A stretch of 64,000 nucleotides of DNA from Buchnera aphidicola str. Sg (Schizaphis graminum) (GTDB taxonomy: Bacteria > Pseudomonadota > Gammaproteobacteria > Enterobacterales > Enterobacteriaceae): NCBI RefSeq assembly GCF_000007365.1, contig NC_004061.1, positions 1 through 64,000 on the forward strand, read 5' to 3'. This document shows, piece after piece, positions 1-14,917 of the stretch. Below the pieces are notes generated by a model. It worked only from the letters and a program-made list of their open reading frames with translations, was not told where the DNA came from and searched no databases. The stretch's first letter is position 1, and the number at the start of each line of letters is the position of its first letter. Both the position numbers and the translations under genes were made by a program.

Positions 1-1896
1 ATGTCAAAGTCGTATTTAAAAAATTTTGATGTTATTGTTATTGGTGGAGGGCATGCTGGCACTGAAGCTGCAGCAGCCTCTGCAAGAGTAGGTTGTAAAA
101 CATTATTATTAACTCAAAAAATAACTGATATAGGTGTATTATCTTGCAATCCTGCTATCGGAGGAATAGGTAAAAGTCATTTGGTAAAAGAAATAGATGC
201 TTTAGGTGGTTTGATGGCCAGAGCTATTGATTATTCAGGAATTCAGTTTAGAGTTTTAAATTCTAAAAAGGGTCCTGCTGTAAGGTCAACTAGAGCTCAA
301 GCTGATAGAATACTTTATTGTCAAAATATAAAAAAATTATTAAAAAAAGAACTTAATTTGTTAATTCTGGAAACAGAAGTAAAAGATTTAATTGTAAAAA
401 ATTATCAAGTGATAGGTGTTCTAACACAAAGTAATATGAGTTTTTATTCTAGATCAGTTGTATTATCAACAGGTACCTTTCTAGGTGGAAAAATACACAT
501 AGGTTTAGAAAGTTATTCTGCTGGAAGAAAAGGAGAAAAAGCATCTATAGATTTAGCTCTTCGTTTAAGAGATTTGCCTTTTCGTGTGGATAGATTAAAA
601 ACTGGAACACCACCTCGAATTGATATTAATACAATTAATTTTGAAAATTTATTTGTCCAGCATGGTGATGTTCCTACTCCTGTTTTTTCTTTTATGGGGG
701 ATATTTCTAATCATCCTCTTCAAATACCGTGTTTTCTTACACACACTAATGAAAAAACGCATGAAATAATACGTAAAAATTTACATAAGAGTCCTCTATA
801 TACAGGTATTATTAAAGGTGTGGGACCTCGATATTGTCCTTCTATTGAAGATAAAATTGTACGTTTCCCTGATAGGAAATCACATCAAATTTTTTTAGAG
901 CCAGAAGGATTAACTAGTATTGAAATATATCCAAATGGTATCTCAACTAGTTTACCCTTAGATGTTCAAAAAGAAATAGTAAGTTCTGTAAAAGGTTTAG
1001 AAAAGTCTAAAATTATTACTCCTGGTTATGCTGTAGAATATGATTTTTTTGATCCTAAGGATTTAAATCTTACTTTAGAGAGTAAATGGATTAAAGGTCT
1101 TTTTTTAGCTGGTCAAATTAATGGTACTACTGGTTATGAAGAAGCTGCGTCTCAAGGACTTTTAGCAGGTTTAAATGCAGCTTTAAGTGCAAAAGATTGC
1201 AAACAATGGTTTCCTAGACGTGATCAAGCTTATTTAGGTGTTCTTATTGATGATTTAACTACTCAAGGTGCGAATGAACCTTATCGAATGTTTACTTCAA
1301 GATCTGAATATCGGTTAACTTTAAGAGAAGATAATGCTGATTTACGTTTAACTGAAATAGCTTATAAATTGGGATTAGTAGATAATCCAAGATGGATTCG
1401 TTATAATGAAAAAGTACTAAATATCAGTAATGAAAAAAATCGTTTAAAAAAAATAAAAATATATCCTAAATCCTCTGATAGTACTATTTTAAATCAGTTA
1501 TTTAATATTGTTTTAACTAAAGAAATTAATATTTTAAATTTATTAAAACGTCCAGAAATTACATATGAAAATTTAAAGTATTTAAAAAATTTTAAAGTAG
1601 GTATTTCTGATTTAGAAGCAGCAGGTCAAATAGAAAATGAAATCAAATATGAAGGTTATATTAAAAGACAGTTGGAAGAAATTAATAGACATTTAAAAAA
1701 TGAAAACACTCCTTTATTACCTACTTATGATTATAATAAAATTAAAGGTTTGTCTCATGAAGCTGTTCTAAAATTAAATGATTATAAACCAGTTTCTGTC
1801 GGTCAGGCATCGCGAATTTCTGGTATAACACCAGCTACTATATCTATTTTATTAATACACTTAAAAAAAGAATATTACAAAAATCATTTATCATAA
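1..1896 (+). CDS. mnmG: tRNA uridine-5-carboxymethylaminomethyl modification enzyme MnmG (GidA)
   Basis: With MnmE, whose gene lies at 16.6 kb in this window, this FAD enzyme installs the (carboxymethyl)aminomethyl group on the wobble uridine of tRNAs reading two-codon families. The 631-residue product matches the E. coli length (629). The dinucleotide-binding motif GGGHAG is at residues 15-20, followed by [11 protein letters not shown] near residue 50, HTNEKTH and [11 protein letters not shown] in the middle, and the C-terminal SRISGITPA helix region that contacts MnmE in the family. The ATG is the first base of the window, so the upstream region, where oriC lies in E. coli, cannot be seen. 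In E. coli rsmG (gidB) and atpI follow; here atpB follows directly after about 130 bp. Confidence 0.98.
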   Translation: MSKSYLKNFDVIVIGGGHAGTEAAAASARVGCKTLLLTQKITDIGVLSCNPAIGGIGKSHLVKEIDALGGLMARAIDYSGIQFRVLNSKKGPAVRSTRAQADRILYCQNIKKLLKKELNLLILETEVKDLIVKNYQVIGVLTQSNMSFYSRSVVLSTGTFLGGKIHIGLESYSAGRKGEKASIDLALRLRDLPFRVDRLKTGTPPRIDINTINFENLFVQHGDVPTPVFSFMGDISNHPLQIPCFLTHTNEKTHEIIRKNLHKSPLYTGIIKGVGPRYCPSIEDKIVRFPDRKSHQIFLEPEGLTSIEIYPNGISTSLPLDVQKEIVSSVKGLEKSKIITPGYAVEYDFFDPKDLNLTLESKWIKGLFLAGQINGTTGYEEAASQGLLAGLNAALSAKDCKQWFPRRDQAYLGVLIDDLTTQGANEPYRMFTSRSEYRLTLREDNADLRLTEIAYKLGLVDNPRWIRYNEKVLNISNEKNRLKKIKIYPKSSDSTILNQLFNIVLTKEINILNLLKRPEITYENLKYLKNFKVGISDLEAAGQIENEIKYEGYIKRQLEEINRHLKNENTPLLPTYDYNKIKGLSHEAVLKLNDYKPVSVGQASRISGITPATISILLIHLKKEYYKNHLS

Positions 1897-1959
1897 TAAA
1901 TTTTCATTTTTTTAAGTTTAAATATGTAATAATTTTTCTTGATTTTATTAATTTAGTAA

Positions 1960-2844
<885 letters not shown>

Positions 2845-2871
2845 GATGAAAATTGACCATAATTGTATTGA

Positions 2872-3126
<255 letters not shown>

Positions 3127-3172
3127 TATTTTATTTTTTTGTAAAAAAATTATTATTTTAAATTATAATTAA

Positions 3173-3204
3173 AATCTTTACGTTTTTTAGACAGCGTAAA
3201 GATT
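3173..3204 (+). promoter_or_regulatory. intercistronic hairpin between atpE and atpF
   Basis: Perfect inverted repeat AATCTTTACG / CGTAAAGATT (3173-3182 with 3195-3204) with a 12-nt loop, followed by the T-rich stretch aatttttatttt. It sits in the 110-bp gap after atpE. I infer a partial terminator or a 3' stabiliser that helps make more subunit c than downstream subunits; its role is not shown by sequence alone. Confidence 0.55.
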
Positions 3205-3236
3205 AATTTTTATTTTAATACATAAGGTCCATTATC

Positions 3237-3728
3237 GTGAATCTTAATGCAACAATTCTTGGACAAGCACTGTCATTTATTTTATTTGTTTGGTTTTGTA
3301 TGAAATATATATGGCCTCCTATTATTTTTGCCATCGAGACAAGACAAAAAAATATTGAGGAATCTTTGATTTCTTTGAAAAAAGCTGAAGAAGAACTTAT
3401 TATTATTCAAAAAAAAATGAATCAAATAATTCAAGATTCTAAAGAAAAAGCATCTTTTATTATCAACGAAGCAAATAAAAAAAAATCAATTATTTTAGAG
3501 GATGCAAAGAGTATTGCTTTAGAGGAAAGCAAAAAAATTTTTTTAAGAAATCAATTAGAAATTGATTTAAAAGTTATGCAAGTACGTAAAAATTTACATA
3601 AAGAAATTGTAGATTTATCAATTTTGATAGCTGAAAAAATTATTAAAGACAATATTCAAAAAGATCAATATAAGTATTCAATAAAAAAATTAATTGTTTC
3701 TTTATCTAAAGATAAGAAATTAATATAG
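3237..3728 (+). CDS. atpF: ATP synthase Fo subunit b
   Basis: Peripheral stalk subunit b: one N-terminal membrane helix (about residues 5-27) and a long charged coiled coil that holds the F1 part still against the rotor. 163 residues against 156 in E. coli, and rich in lysine and glutamate (ESLISLKKAEEEL and onward). It starts with GTG (GTG AAT CTT AAT), preceded by AAGGTC; the start N-L-N-A-T-I-L-G-Q matches E. coli, where atpF also begins with GTG. The next gene, atpH, starts 11 bp downstream. Confidence 0.96.
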   Translation: MNLNATILGQALSFILFVWFCMKYIWPPIIFAIETRQKNIEESLISLKKAEEELIIIQKKMNQIIQDSKEKASFIINEANKKKSIILEDAKSIALEESKKIFLRNQLEIDLKVMQVRKNLHKEIVDLSILIAEKIIKDNIQKDQYKYSIKKLIVSLSKDKKLI

Positions 3729-3739
3729 GTAAAATATTA

Positions 3740-4273
3740 ATGTCAGTACTTGATACTATTGCTAGACCTTATGCTAAAGCAATTTTTGAATTAGCAATTG
3801 AAAATCAATCAATAGAAAAATGGAAAAAAACGTTAATTTTTATTAACGAAATCATTCGTTCAAAAAAAATTGAAAAATTTTTATCTGGATCTTTATCACC
3901 TAGTTATTTATCATCTTTTTTTATCTTTGTTGCTGGTGATCACATTGATAAAGATGCAAGAAATTTAATAAAATTATTAGCTGAAAATCAGCGTTTTAAA
4001 ATATTTAATAATATATTGCGACAGTTTTTAAAATTAGAAACATCTTATCAAGGTAATACTATTATTGAGTTAATATCAGCATATTCTTTGCAAGAACATG
4101 AGATTATTGATATACGTTGTATATTACAAAAAATATTTTTATCTAAAATTAAATTTATATATAAAATTGATCATCAGATACTTGATGGCATAATTATAAA
4201 AAAAGCTGATACAGTTTTTGATTTTTCTGTTCGTAGTTATCTTAAACAATTATCTGACGTTTTAAATTTTTAA
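3740..4273 (+). CDS. atpH: ATP synthase F1 subunit delta
   Basis: Delta subunit, which caps the F1 hexamer and joins it to the b-subunit stalk. 177 residues, exactly the E. coli length. The N-terminal family pattern ARPYAKAIFELA and the helical-bundle N-domain are evident, as is a C-terminal pattern ending LDGIIIKKADTVFDFSVRSY. Its sequence is less conserved than the alpha and beta subunits, as is usual for this family. Packed between atpF (11 bp before) and atpA (13 bp after). Confidence 0.96.
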   Translation: MSVLDTIARPYAKAIFELAIENQSIEKWKKTLIFINEIIRSKKIEKFLSGSLSPSYLSSFFIFVAGDHIDKDARNLIKLLAENQRFKIFNNILRQFLKLETSYQGNTIIELISAYSLQEHEIIDIRCILQKIFLSKIKFIYKIDHQILDGIIIKKADTVFDFSVRSYLKQLSDVLNF

Positions 4274-4286
4274 GTGAGCATTGTAT

Positions 4287-5819
4287 ATGCAATTAAATTC
4301 TACAGAAATTAGTCAATTGATTAAAGAAAGAATTGCTCAATTTGAAGTATTTAATCAATCTTATAATGAAGGTACTATTATTTCTGTTAATGATGGTATC
4401 ATAAAAATTTATGGTCTTTCTGATGTTATGTTAGGAGAAATGATTTTATTACCTGACAATGAATATGCAATTGCATTAAATATAGAAAGAGATACAATTG
4501 GTGCTGTAGTGATGGGACCTTATATTCATATTACTGAAGGTACTAAGGTTCGATGTACAGGAAAAATCCTAGAAGTTCCAGTTGGTGTTGCACTTTTAGG
4601 AAGGATAGTGAATGCATTAGGTTTTCCTATTGATGGCAAAGGTTCTATAGAACATGATATTTATTTACCAGTAGAGGCGGATGCACCTGGTGTTATTGAA
4701 CGCGAATCTATTAATGAACCGATACAAACTGGTTATAAAGCTATTGATGCTATGGTTCCTATCGGTCGTGGACAACGTGAATTAATTATTGGAGATAGAC
4801 AAACGGGAAAAACAGCACTTGCAATAGATACTATTATTAATCAAAAAAAAATTAATCTTCCATGTGTTTACGTTGCTATCGGTCAAAAACTTTCAACTAT
4901 TATAAACGTTGTAAAAAAATTAGATGAGCATGATGCTTTATTAAATACTATTGTTGTTGTTGCTTCAGCTTCAGAAGCAGCTTCTTTGCAATATTTAGCA
5001 CCTTATTCCGGTTGTGCAATGGGTGAATATTTTCGCGATCGAGGAAAAGATGCTTTAATTGTTTATGATGATCTTTCAAAACATGCGGTAGCGTATCGTC
5101 AAATTTCTTTATTATTACGTAGACCACCTGGAAGAGAAGCATTTCCGGGAGATGTATTTTATCTTCATTCACGTTTATTAGAAAGAGCATCTCGTGTTTC
5201 TAAAGAACATGTGAAAAATGTTACTAAAGGTAAAATCACTGGAAAAACTGGTTCTCTTACAGCTTTACCTATTATTGAAACGCAATCTGGTGACGTTTCT
5301 GCATTTGTTCCTACAAATGTAATTTCCATCACTGATGGACAAATATTTTTAGAATCTAATTTATTTAATTCAGGTATTCGTCCTGCAGTGAATGCAGGTA
5401 TATCTGTATCTCGTGTTGGCAGTGCTGCTCAAACTAAAATTATTAAAAAATTATCTTCTGGAATTCGTACTGCATTAGCTCAATATCACGAACTTGCAGC
5501 ATTTTCGCAATTTGCATCTGATTTAGATCAAACAACTAGAAAACAATTAATATACGGTCAAAAAATTACTGAGTTATTGAAACAAAAACAATATAGACCT
5601 ATGTCTATATCAGAACAAGGATTAATGTTTTTTATCGCTGAAAATAATTTTCTTGACGATATCTCTGTAGAAAATATTATTCAATTTGAAAAAGAAATTT
5701 TGACATATGCTTATAATTATCATTTAGATTTAATGGAAGAAATAAACAAAGATGGAAATTTCAATGATATAATAAAGAAAAAATTTATAGAATTAATTAA
5801 TAATTTTAAGAATTCTTAA
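4287..5819 (+). CDS. atpA: ATP synthase F1 subunit alpha
   Basis: Non-catalytic nucleotide-binding subunit of the F1 hexamer. The Walker A motif GDRQTGKT lies near residue 170, and the alpha signature [17 protein letters not shown] lies in the C-terminal half. The reading frame is open from a TTG at 4281, but the ATG at 4287 gives [20 protein letters not shown], colinear with E. coli from its first residue, so that start is chosen (510 residues; E. coli 513). Downstream atpG begins 66 bp later. Confidence 0.98.
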   Translation: MQLNSTEISQLIKERIAQFEVFNQSYNEGTIISVNDGIIKIYGLSDVMLGEMILLPDNEYAIALNIERDTIGAVVMGPYIHITEGTKVRCTGKILEVPVGVALLGRIVNALGFPIDGKGSIEHDIYLPVEADAPGVIERESINEPIQTGYKAIDAMVPIGRGQRELIIGDRQTGKTALAIDTIINQKKINLPCVYVAIGQKLSTIINVVKKLDEHDALLNTIVVVASASEAASLQYLAPYSGCAMGEYFRDRGKDALIVYDDLSKHAVAYRQISLLLRRPPGREAFPGDVFYLHSRLLERASRVSKEHVKNVTKGKITGKTGSLTALPIIETQSGDVSAFVPTNVISITDGQIFLESNLFNSGIRPAVNAGISVSRVGSAAQTKIIKKLSSGIRTALAQYHELAAFSQFASDLDQTTRKQLIYGQKITELLKQKQYRPMSISEQGLMFFIAENNFLDDISVENIIQFEKEILTYAYNYHLDLMEEINKDGNFNDIIKKKFIELINNFKNS

Positions 5820-5885
5820 TTGTAAAATTTTTATTTTCTTATTTTTATTTTTTGATAATGCAAAAAAATTCATTGAGAAAACATA

Positions 5886-6761
5886 GTGGCAAGTAAAAAA
5901 GAAATAAAAGATCAAATAATAAGTGTTACAAACACTAAAAAGATCACTAAAGCGATGGAAATGGTTGCTGTTTCTAAAATGAGAAAAACAGAAGAAAGGA
6001 TGCGTTTAGGTCGACCGTATTCTGAAATAATTAAAAAAGTAATTCATCATGTTCTACAAGGTAGTTTAGAATATAAACATAGTTATTTGGAAAAAAGAAA
6101 TGATAAAAGAATAGGCATAATCATAGTTTCTACTGATCGAGGATTATGTGGAAGTTTAAATACTAATCTTTTTAAACAAGTACTATTTAAAATTCAAAAT
6201 TTTGCTAAAATAAATATTCCTTGTGATTTAATATTATTTGGTTTAAAAAGTTTATCTGTTTTTAAATTATACGGTAGTTCTATTATTTCAAGTGTGACTA
6301 ATTTAGGTGAAACTCCTGATTTATCAAAATTAATCGGATCGATTAAAATTATTTTAGAAAAATATCAAAATAATCAAATTGATAGACTTTTTATTGCTTA
6401 TAATAAGTTTCATAATAAACTGTCACAGTATCCAAAAATTAGTCAACTTTTACCTCTTTATAATGAAAAAAATATTTTTTCTAATAAGAAAATAAAATGG
6501 GATTATTTATATGAACCAGAATCTAAATTAATTTTAGATACATTATTTGATCGATATATTGAATCTCAGATTTATCAAAGTCTTTTAGAGAATATCGCAA
6601 GTGAGCAAGCAGCTCGTATGGTTGCTATGAAAACTGCTACAGATAATAGTGGTAATCGCATTAAAGAATTACAGTTGATTTATAATAAAGTTCGTCAAGC
6701 TAACATTACTCAAGAATTGACTGAAATTGTTGCAGGAGCATCAGCAGTATCAGTAGATTAA
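5886..6761 (+). CDS. atpG: ATP synthase F1 subunit gamma
   Basis: Central rotor shaft: its N- and C-terminal helices form the coiled coil inside the alpha-beta hexamer. 291 residues (E. coli 287). The N-terminal helix KKITKAMEMVAVSKMRK, the STDRGLCGSLN segment and the C-terminal helix RQANITQELTEIVAGASAV are all close to E. coli. The start is GTG (GTG GCA AGT AAA), giving MASKKEIKDQI, which aligns with the E. coli ATG start; no in-frame ATG is nearby. atpD begins about 20 bp after its stop. Confidence 0.97.
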   Translation: MASKKEIKDQIISVTNTKKITKAMEMVAVSKMRKTEERMRLGRPYSEIIKKVIHHVLQGSLEYKHSYLEKRNDKRIGIIIVSTDRGLCGSLNTNLFKQVLFKIQNFAKINIPCDLILFGLKSLSVFKLYGSSIISSVTNLGETPDLSKLIGSIKIILEKYQNNQIDRLFIAYNKFHNKLSQYPKISQLLPLYNEKNIFSNKKIKWDYLYEPESKLILDTLFDRYIESQIYQSLLENIASEQAARMVAMKTATDNSGNRIKELQLIYNKVRQANITQELTEIVAGASAVSVD

Positions 6762-8183
<1,422 letters not shown>

Positions 8184-8204
8184 TTAAATATTTTGGATAT
8201 ATCC

Positions 8205-8621
8205 ATGGATTTTTACTTAGATATTGTTAGTGTTGAAAAGCGCATATTTTCTGGATTAGTCGATAGAATACAGGTATCTGGAAGTGAAGGAGAAATGGGA
8301 ATTTATCCAGGACATACTCAATTGTTGAGTATAATTAAACCAGGTGTAATATATATATTTCATAAAAATAAAACAGAAGAATGTCTTTATATATCTGGAG
8401 GTATTTTAGAAGTTCAACCTTCCGTTGTTTCTATTTTAGCAGATGTTGCTATTCGTGGTATTGATTTAGATCGAAAACGTGTTGTAAAAGCGAAAAAACA
8501 AGCTGAAGAATATTTTAAAAAAGAAACTACAAATGTCAAAAAAGACGATGTTTTGCTCGAGATTTCTAAAGCAATTGCAAAATTACGTGTTCTTGAGATT
8601 ATGGATAAATTTAAGAAATAA
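8205..8621 (+). CDS. atpC: ATP synthase F1 subunit epsilon
   Basis: Epsilon subunit: an N-terminal beta-sandwich (about residues 1-85; motifs [16 protein letters not shown] and [11 protein letters not shown]) plus a C-terminal helical hairpin that can inhibit ATP hydrolysis. 138 residues from the ATG at 8205 (E. coli 139). The frame is open from a TTG at 8193, which would add MDIS; the ATG start [15 protein letters not shown] matches the family better. Last gene of the operon, convergent with gyrB about 100 bp downstream. Confidence 0.95.
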   Translation: MDFYLDIVSVEKRIFSGLVDRIQVSGSEGEMGIYPGHTQLLSIIKPGVIYIFHKNKTEECLYISGGILEVQPSVVSILADVAIRGIDLDRKRVVKAKKQAEEYFKKETTNVKKDDVLLEISKAIAKLRVLEIMDKFKK

Positions 8622-8630
8622 AGATCTTTC

Positions 8631-8652
8631 GCGGCTGGTTTTTTCCTGCCGC
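8631..8652 (+). terminator. GC-rich hairpin after the atp operon
   Basis: GCGGC t GG / CC t GCCGC inverted repeat 10 bp after the atpC stop, conspicuous in such AT-rich DNA. There is no clean T run directly after it on the + strand, so it may be a Rho-independent terminator worn down in its U tract, or an mRNA 3'-end stabiliser between the convergent atpC and gyrB. Confidence 0.5.
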
Positions 8653-8725
8653 AATCATTATTTAGATAGTTTATAGAATTAAAAAAAAAATTTAAGATAT
8701 TTTATAATTTTTTAAATTATATATT

Positions 8726-11155
<2,430 letters not shown>

Positions 11156-11291
11156 TTAATTGATAATGTGTTTTTTATAATACGATTATTATATATTTTC
11201 TATTTTTAAAATTTTAATTATTTTTTATATTTTGAATATGTTAAAATTTATGTTCTTAAATTTCTTTGATATATATATAAATTACTTATTT

Positions 11292-12392
11292 TTATCTTTT
11301 CAATAGCATTACAACATATGCGTTTGAAGAATTGTTTTCTGCTTCGATTTGTATAGAAGATTTAGATTTATTTAAAAATAAAGCAATATTTTCACTTTTT
11401 ATATTGTTGATAACATCTAATAGATAATAAACATTTATTGAGATTTCTATTTTTTCTCCGAAATAATCAATTTCGAATAGATCTTCAGCAGTTTCTTCTT
11501 CTTGATTATCAGATAGTACTTTAAACTTACCGTTTTCAATTTTTATTTCAATTCCACAGAACTTTTCATGAGCTAGAATAGCAACGCGTAATAGTGATTT
11601 TTTTAATAAAATAGAATTAGTAATAATTGGATTCTTTTTTTCTTTAAATAAAACACTCTTATAATCAGGATATTCACCTTCAATTAATTGAGTAGTAAAA
11701 ATTAAATTTTTTGTATATATTCTAATACTATTGGAACCAATTAAAATATTTAATAATTGTGGTTGAGTATTTAATAATTTTAACAATTCCATTACTGCTT
11801 TATTAGGAATAATAATTGAAAAAAAATTGATATCTTTCTTTAATTGAGTATACGATATTGCTAATCTATATCCATCTGTTGCAACACTACGTAAAAATTT
11901 ATCTTTTTTTTCTAATAACATACCATTTAAGTAATATCTTACATCTTGTTTTCCCATTGAAAATTCAGTTTTTTCTATCATTTCTTTTAATATATTTGAG
12001 GATATATCAAATTTGGAAATATAATCAAAATTTTGATGATTTGGAAAAGTATCAGCAGATAAAGTACTTAATATATAATTGCTATTTTCAGAAGAAATAT
12101 ACATTTTTTTATTTTTTAGTTGCATTTTTATTTTTGATTTTTCTGATAAAGTTCGACAAATATTTAAAATTTTTCTACCTGAAATAGTTGTTTTTCCTGG
12201 TATATATTTTGTTATAATTTCAATTTTTGAAATAAGCTCTATTTCTAAATTTGTTGTTGTTAAAGACAAAGTTCCATCTTCAACTTGAATTAATATATTT
12301 TCTAAAATAGGAAATGAAATATTTTTGACTAGTACTCGAGTTATTTTTTTTAAATTTTTAGTTAAAATATCGTTTTGAATAGTAAATTTCAT
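11292..12392 (-). CDS. dnaN: DNA polymerase III beta subunit (sliding clamp)
   Basis: Ring-shaped processivity clamp; the three-domain monomer dimerises around DNA. 366 residues, identical in length to E. coli. It begins [20 protein letters not shown] (E. coli MKFTVEREHLLKPLQQV). The hydrophobic-cleft segments ATDGYRLA in the middle and YVVMLLKR at the C-terminus (E. coli ...YVVMPMRL) are recognisable. The start lies 4 bp after the dnaA stop, so both are one transcript. The C-terminal MP to ML change falls in the peptide-binding cleft region. Confidence 0.97.
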
Positions 12393-12396
12393 AATA

Positions 12397-13761
12397 TCAC
12401 ACTGATAGAGTTCTGATTAAATTTGAAAAATCTTCTTTAATATCGTGATTTTCTTTACGTAATTGTTCAATTTTACGACAAGCATGAAGTACTGTGGTAT
12501 GATCTCTTCCGCTAAAAGCATCTCCAATTTCTGGCAAGCTATGATTAGTTAATTCTTTTGCCATAGCCATCGCCATTTGTCTGGGACGAGCTACTGAACG
12601 AGAACGTCGTCTAGATAATAAATCTGCTACTTTTATTTTATAATATTCTGCAACTGTTTTTTGAATATTAGCAATGGTAACTAGTTTTTCCTGCAAAGCT
12701 AATATATCTCGAAGCGCTTCACGAACGAATTCTACAGTAATAGAACGGTGTGTAAAATTAGCATTAACAATTACTCTGTTTAGAGCTCCTTCTAATTCGC
12801 GAACATTAGAACGTAAATGTTTGGCTATAAAGAATGCAACTTCGTCAGATAATACAATATTATTTTCATCTGCTTTTTTAATCAATATGGCGACTCTTGT
12901 TTCTAATTCTGGTGGATCAATAGCAACTGTCAGACCCCAACCAAATCTCGATTTTAAACGATCTTCAACTCCATTAATTTCTTTAGGATATCGATCTGAA
13001 GTTAAAATGATTTGTTGATTCCCTTCTAAAAGAGCATTAAATGTATGAAAAAATTCTTCTTGAGAACGTTCTTTATGTGCAAAAAATTGAATATCGTCAA
13101 TTAACAATGCGTCAACAGAACGATAGTATAATTTAAATTTTTCAATTGCATTATTTTGTAAAGCCTTGACCATATCTTGCACAAAACGTTCAGAATGCAT
13201 ATAGATAATTTTAACATTATATTTATATGCTAATATTCCGTTCCCTATAGCATGTAATAAATGTGTTTTTCCTAATCCTGTACCTCCATATAAAAAAAGT
13301 GGATTATAAGAGTTTCCAGGGTTTTTAGCTACTTGAGATGCAGCTGCTCGTGCTAATTGATTTGATTTTCCTTCTATAAAATTTTCAAAACTATGTTTTT
13401 TGTTAATATTAGAACGATGAGACGATTTTTTAAAAATTGGTATCTTATCCCAAATTGGTTTTGCATTTAAATTTTGTATTTTTTGTAAAATGTTTTTTTT
13501 AAATTTTTTTTCTTTAGAAGTTTGGTATACTTTAAATTTTATGAATGGTGAATTAGAACCACAAAAATCTTGTAGTATTTTTTTAAAATGAATTAAATAT
13601 TTATCTTTTACCCAATCTAAAATAAATTGATTTGGAGCATATATTTCTAAAATATTATTGTTTAATTTGGCTTTTAGAGAGCGTATCCACATACTAAATT
13701 CTGTAGATGGCAGCTCGCTCTGCAACCGGTCAAGACACTGTTTCCAAAGACAAAGTGACAC
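12397..13761 (-). CDS. dnaA: chromosomal replication initiator DnaA
   Basis: AAA+ ATPase that opens the replication origin. Domain I ends near residue 90, and a shortened linker follows. Then come Walker [16 protein letters not shown], Walker [10 protein letters not shown], and the DNA-binding domain IV signature [14 protein letters not shown]. The frame is open from a TTG at 13788, but a GTG at 13761 preceded by GGAG gives [21 protein letters not shown]. coli dnaA also begins GTG TCA CTT. This start gives 454 residues and I prefer it. Operon with dnaN and gyrB. Confidence 0.97.
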
Positions 13762-14179
13762 GCTAGACTCCAAGCGAACAAAATTCAATGAAATTTAAAA
13801 AATGGCTGTTTTTTTTGTTTTTCTATTTTGACACATATGTTTAATATAAAAAAAAATTATATTTTTTTACATTAAAAGTTATACAATTTAAGATTGGTGA
13901 GTATAACGAAAAGGATATAATGTATTTTTAGATATTTTTTATCTAAAGAAGTGATTTTTTTAAATTTAGTTTTTTTATAAAAAAATACATTTTTTATATC
14001 AAAATAAAATATCAAAAATTTTTTTTAAATAGTATTTTTTCATTTTTTTAAAATGATGAATTATTAATTTAACAAATAAAGTAAATTTATTTTTATCATT
14101 TAAAAAAACATTCTTCTCTTCTTGGTTTAGAGAATCTTATTAATTATATTTAATAAAGTATATTGAGGTAAATATTAAA
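13762..14179. other. divergent dnaA-rpmH intergenic region
   Basis: 418 bp of very AT-rich DNA between the dnaA and rpmH starts. No match to the DnaA-box consensus TTATNCACA is visible on either strand, so nothing in the sequence supports an origin here. A possible dnaA -10 (TATAAT, minus strand, 13856-13861) has only a weak TTGTAT at a 19-bp spacing. A better promoter faces rpmH (14122-14150). I see no coding remnant. Confidence 0.6.
14122..14150 (+). promoter_or_regulatory. candidate sigma-70 promoter of rpmH
   Basis: TTGGTT (14122-14127) and TATATT (14145-14150) separated by 17 bp, ending 29 bp before the rpmH ATG. Matches the -35 at TTG and the -10 at five of six bases. In DNA this AT-rich, chance -10 matches are common. 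Confidence 0.5.
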
Positions 14180-14323
14180 ATGAAACGAACTTTCCAACCA
14201 TCAATATTAAAACGTAATCGTTCACATGGATTTAGAACTCGGATGGCAACTAAAAATGGGCGTTATATTTTGTCACGTAGACGTGCAAAATTGAGAACGC
14301 GTTTAACTGTTTCTAGTAAATAA
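14180..14323 (+). CDS. rpmH: 50S ribosomal protein L34
   Basis: 47-residue basic ribosomal protein, too short for most ORF lists. It reads [20 protein letters not shown] and ends LTVSSK. The family signature KRTFQPS...[11 protein letters not shown] is present and arginine and lysine dominate. A TTGAGGTAA ribosome-binding region precedes the ATG. It heads the conserved rpmH-rnpA-yidD-yidC-mnmE cluster; rnpA starts 13 bp after its stop. Confidence 0.97.
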
Positions 14324-14336
14324 TAGGTTGAATATA

Positions 14337-14681
14337 GTGTTAAATTATTTTTTTAAAAAAAAATCGAAATTGTTAAAATCTACAAATTTTCAATATGTTT
14401 TTAGTAATCCCTGTAATAAAAATACTTTTCACATAAACATATTAGGACGTTCTAATTTATTAGGACATCCTAGATTAGGTCTTAGTATATCGCGTAAAAA
14501 TATTAAACATGCATATAGACGTAATAAAATTAAACGATTAATTCGAGAAACTTTTCGTTTATTACAACATAGATTAATCTCAATGGATTTCGTTGTTATA
14601 GCAAAGAAAAATATTGTTTATTTAAATAATAAAAAAATAGTAAATATATTGGAGTATATATGGTCAAACTATCAACGATAG
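14337..14681 (+). CDS. rnpA: ribonuclease P protein component
   Basis: Protein cofactor of RNase P, which trims the 5' leaders of tRNAs such as the five in this window. The RNR-type signature RRNKIKRLIRETFR is clear, as are LGHPRLGLSISRKN and MDFVVIAKK. The frame is open from a TTG at 14328, which is too close to the upstream AGG to use it. The GTG at 14337 sits 8-9 nt after TAGG and aligns with the E. coli start (VKLAFPRELRLL against VLNYFFKKKSKLL), giving 114 residues. Its 3' end overlaps yidD by 22 bp, as is common in this cluster. Confidence 0.95.
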   Translation: MLNYFFKKKSKLLKSTNFQYVFSNPCNKNTFHINILGRSNLLGHPRLGLSISRKNIKHAYRRNKIKRLIRETFRLLQHRLISMDFVVIAKKNIVYLNNKKIVNILEYIWSNYQR

Positions 14682-14917
14682 TTGTTTTTTGTTTAACTTT
14701 TTTCGTTTCGATTTATCAAAATTATATTAGTTTTTTTATGCCTTCAAATTGTCGTTTTTATCCTACTTGCTCAACATATATGATTTTATCTTTGCGTAAA
14801 TTTGGAGTTATCAAAGGTATAATTTTAACAATTTTACGTTTATTTAAATGTCATCCATTGCATCAAGGTGGAGAAGATTTAGTGCCTTTAAAAATTAAAG
14901 ATAAAAGTGAATATTAA
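14660..14917 (+). CDS. yidD: membrane protein insertion efficiency factor YidD
   Basis: Small membrane-associated protein thought to assist YidC-dependent insertion. 85 residues, the same as E. coli. An N-terminal hydrophobic segment (about residues 5-27) is followed by the family signature CRFYPTCSTYMILSLRKFGV and KCHPLHQGGEDLVP, including its conserved cysteines. The ATG lies inside rnpA behind GGAG, and its stop overlaps the yidC start in a TAATG arrangement, indicating translational coupling on both sides. Confidence 0.95.
   Translation: MVKLSTIVVFCLTFFVSIYQNYISFFMPSNCRFYPTCSTYMILSLRKFGVIKGIILTILRLFKCHPLHQGGEDLVPLKIKDKSEY

Noticed and set aside
4948-5190. 80-codon frame opposite atpA
   Set aside because: No homology seen, ends in a glutamine run produced by antisense of GTT/GTG codons; atpA is intact on the other strand.
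11858-12187. Hydrophobic 109-codon open frame opposite dnaN
   Set aside because: A shadow of dnaN lysine codons read backwards as phenylalanine and leucine.
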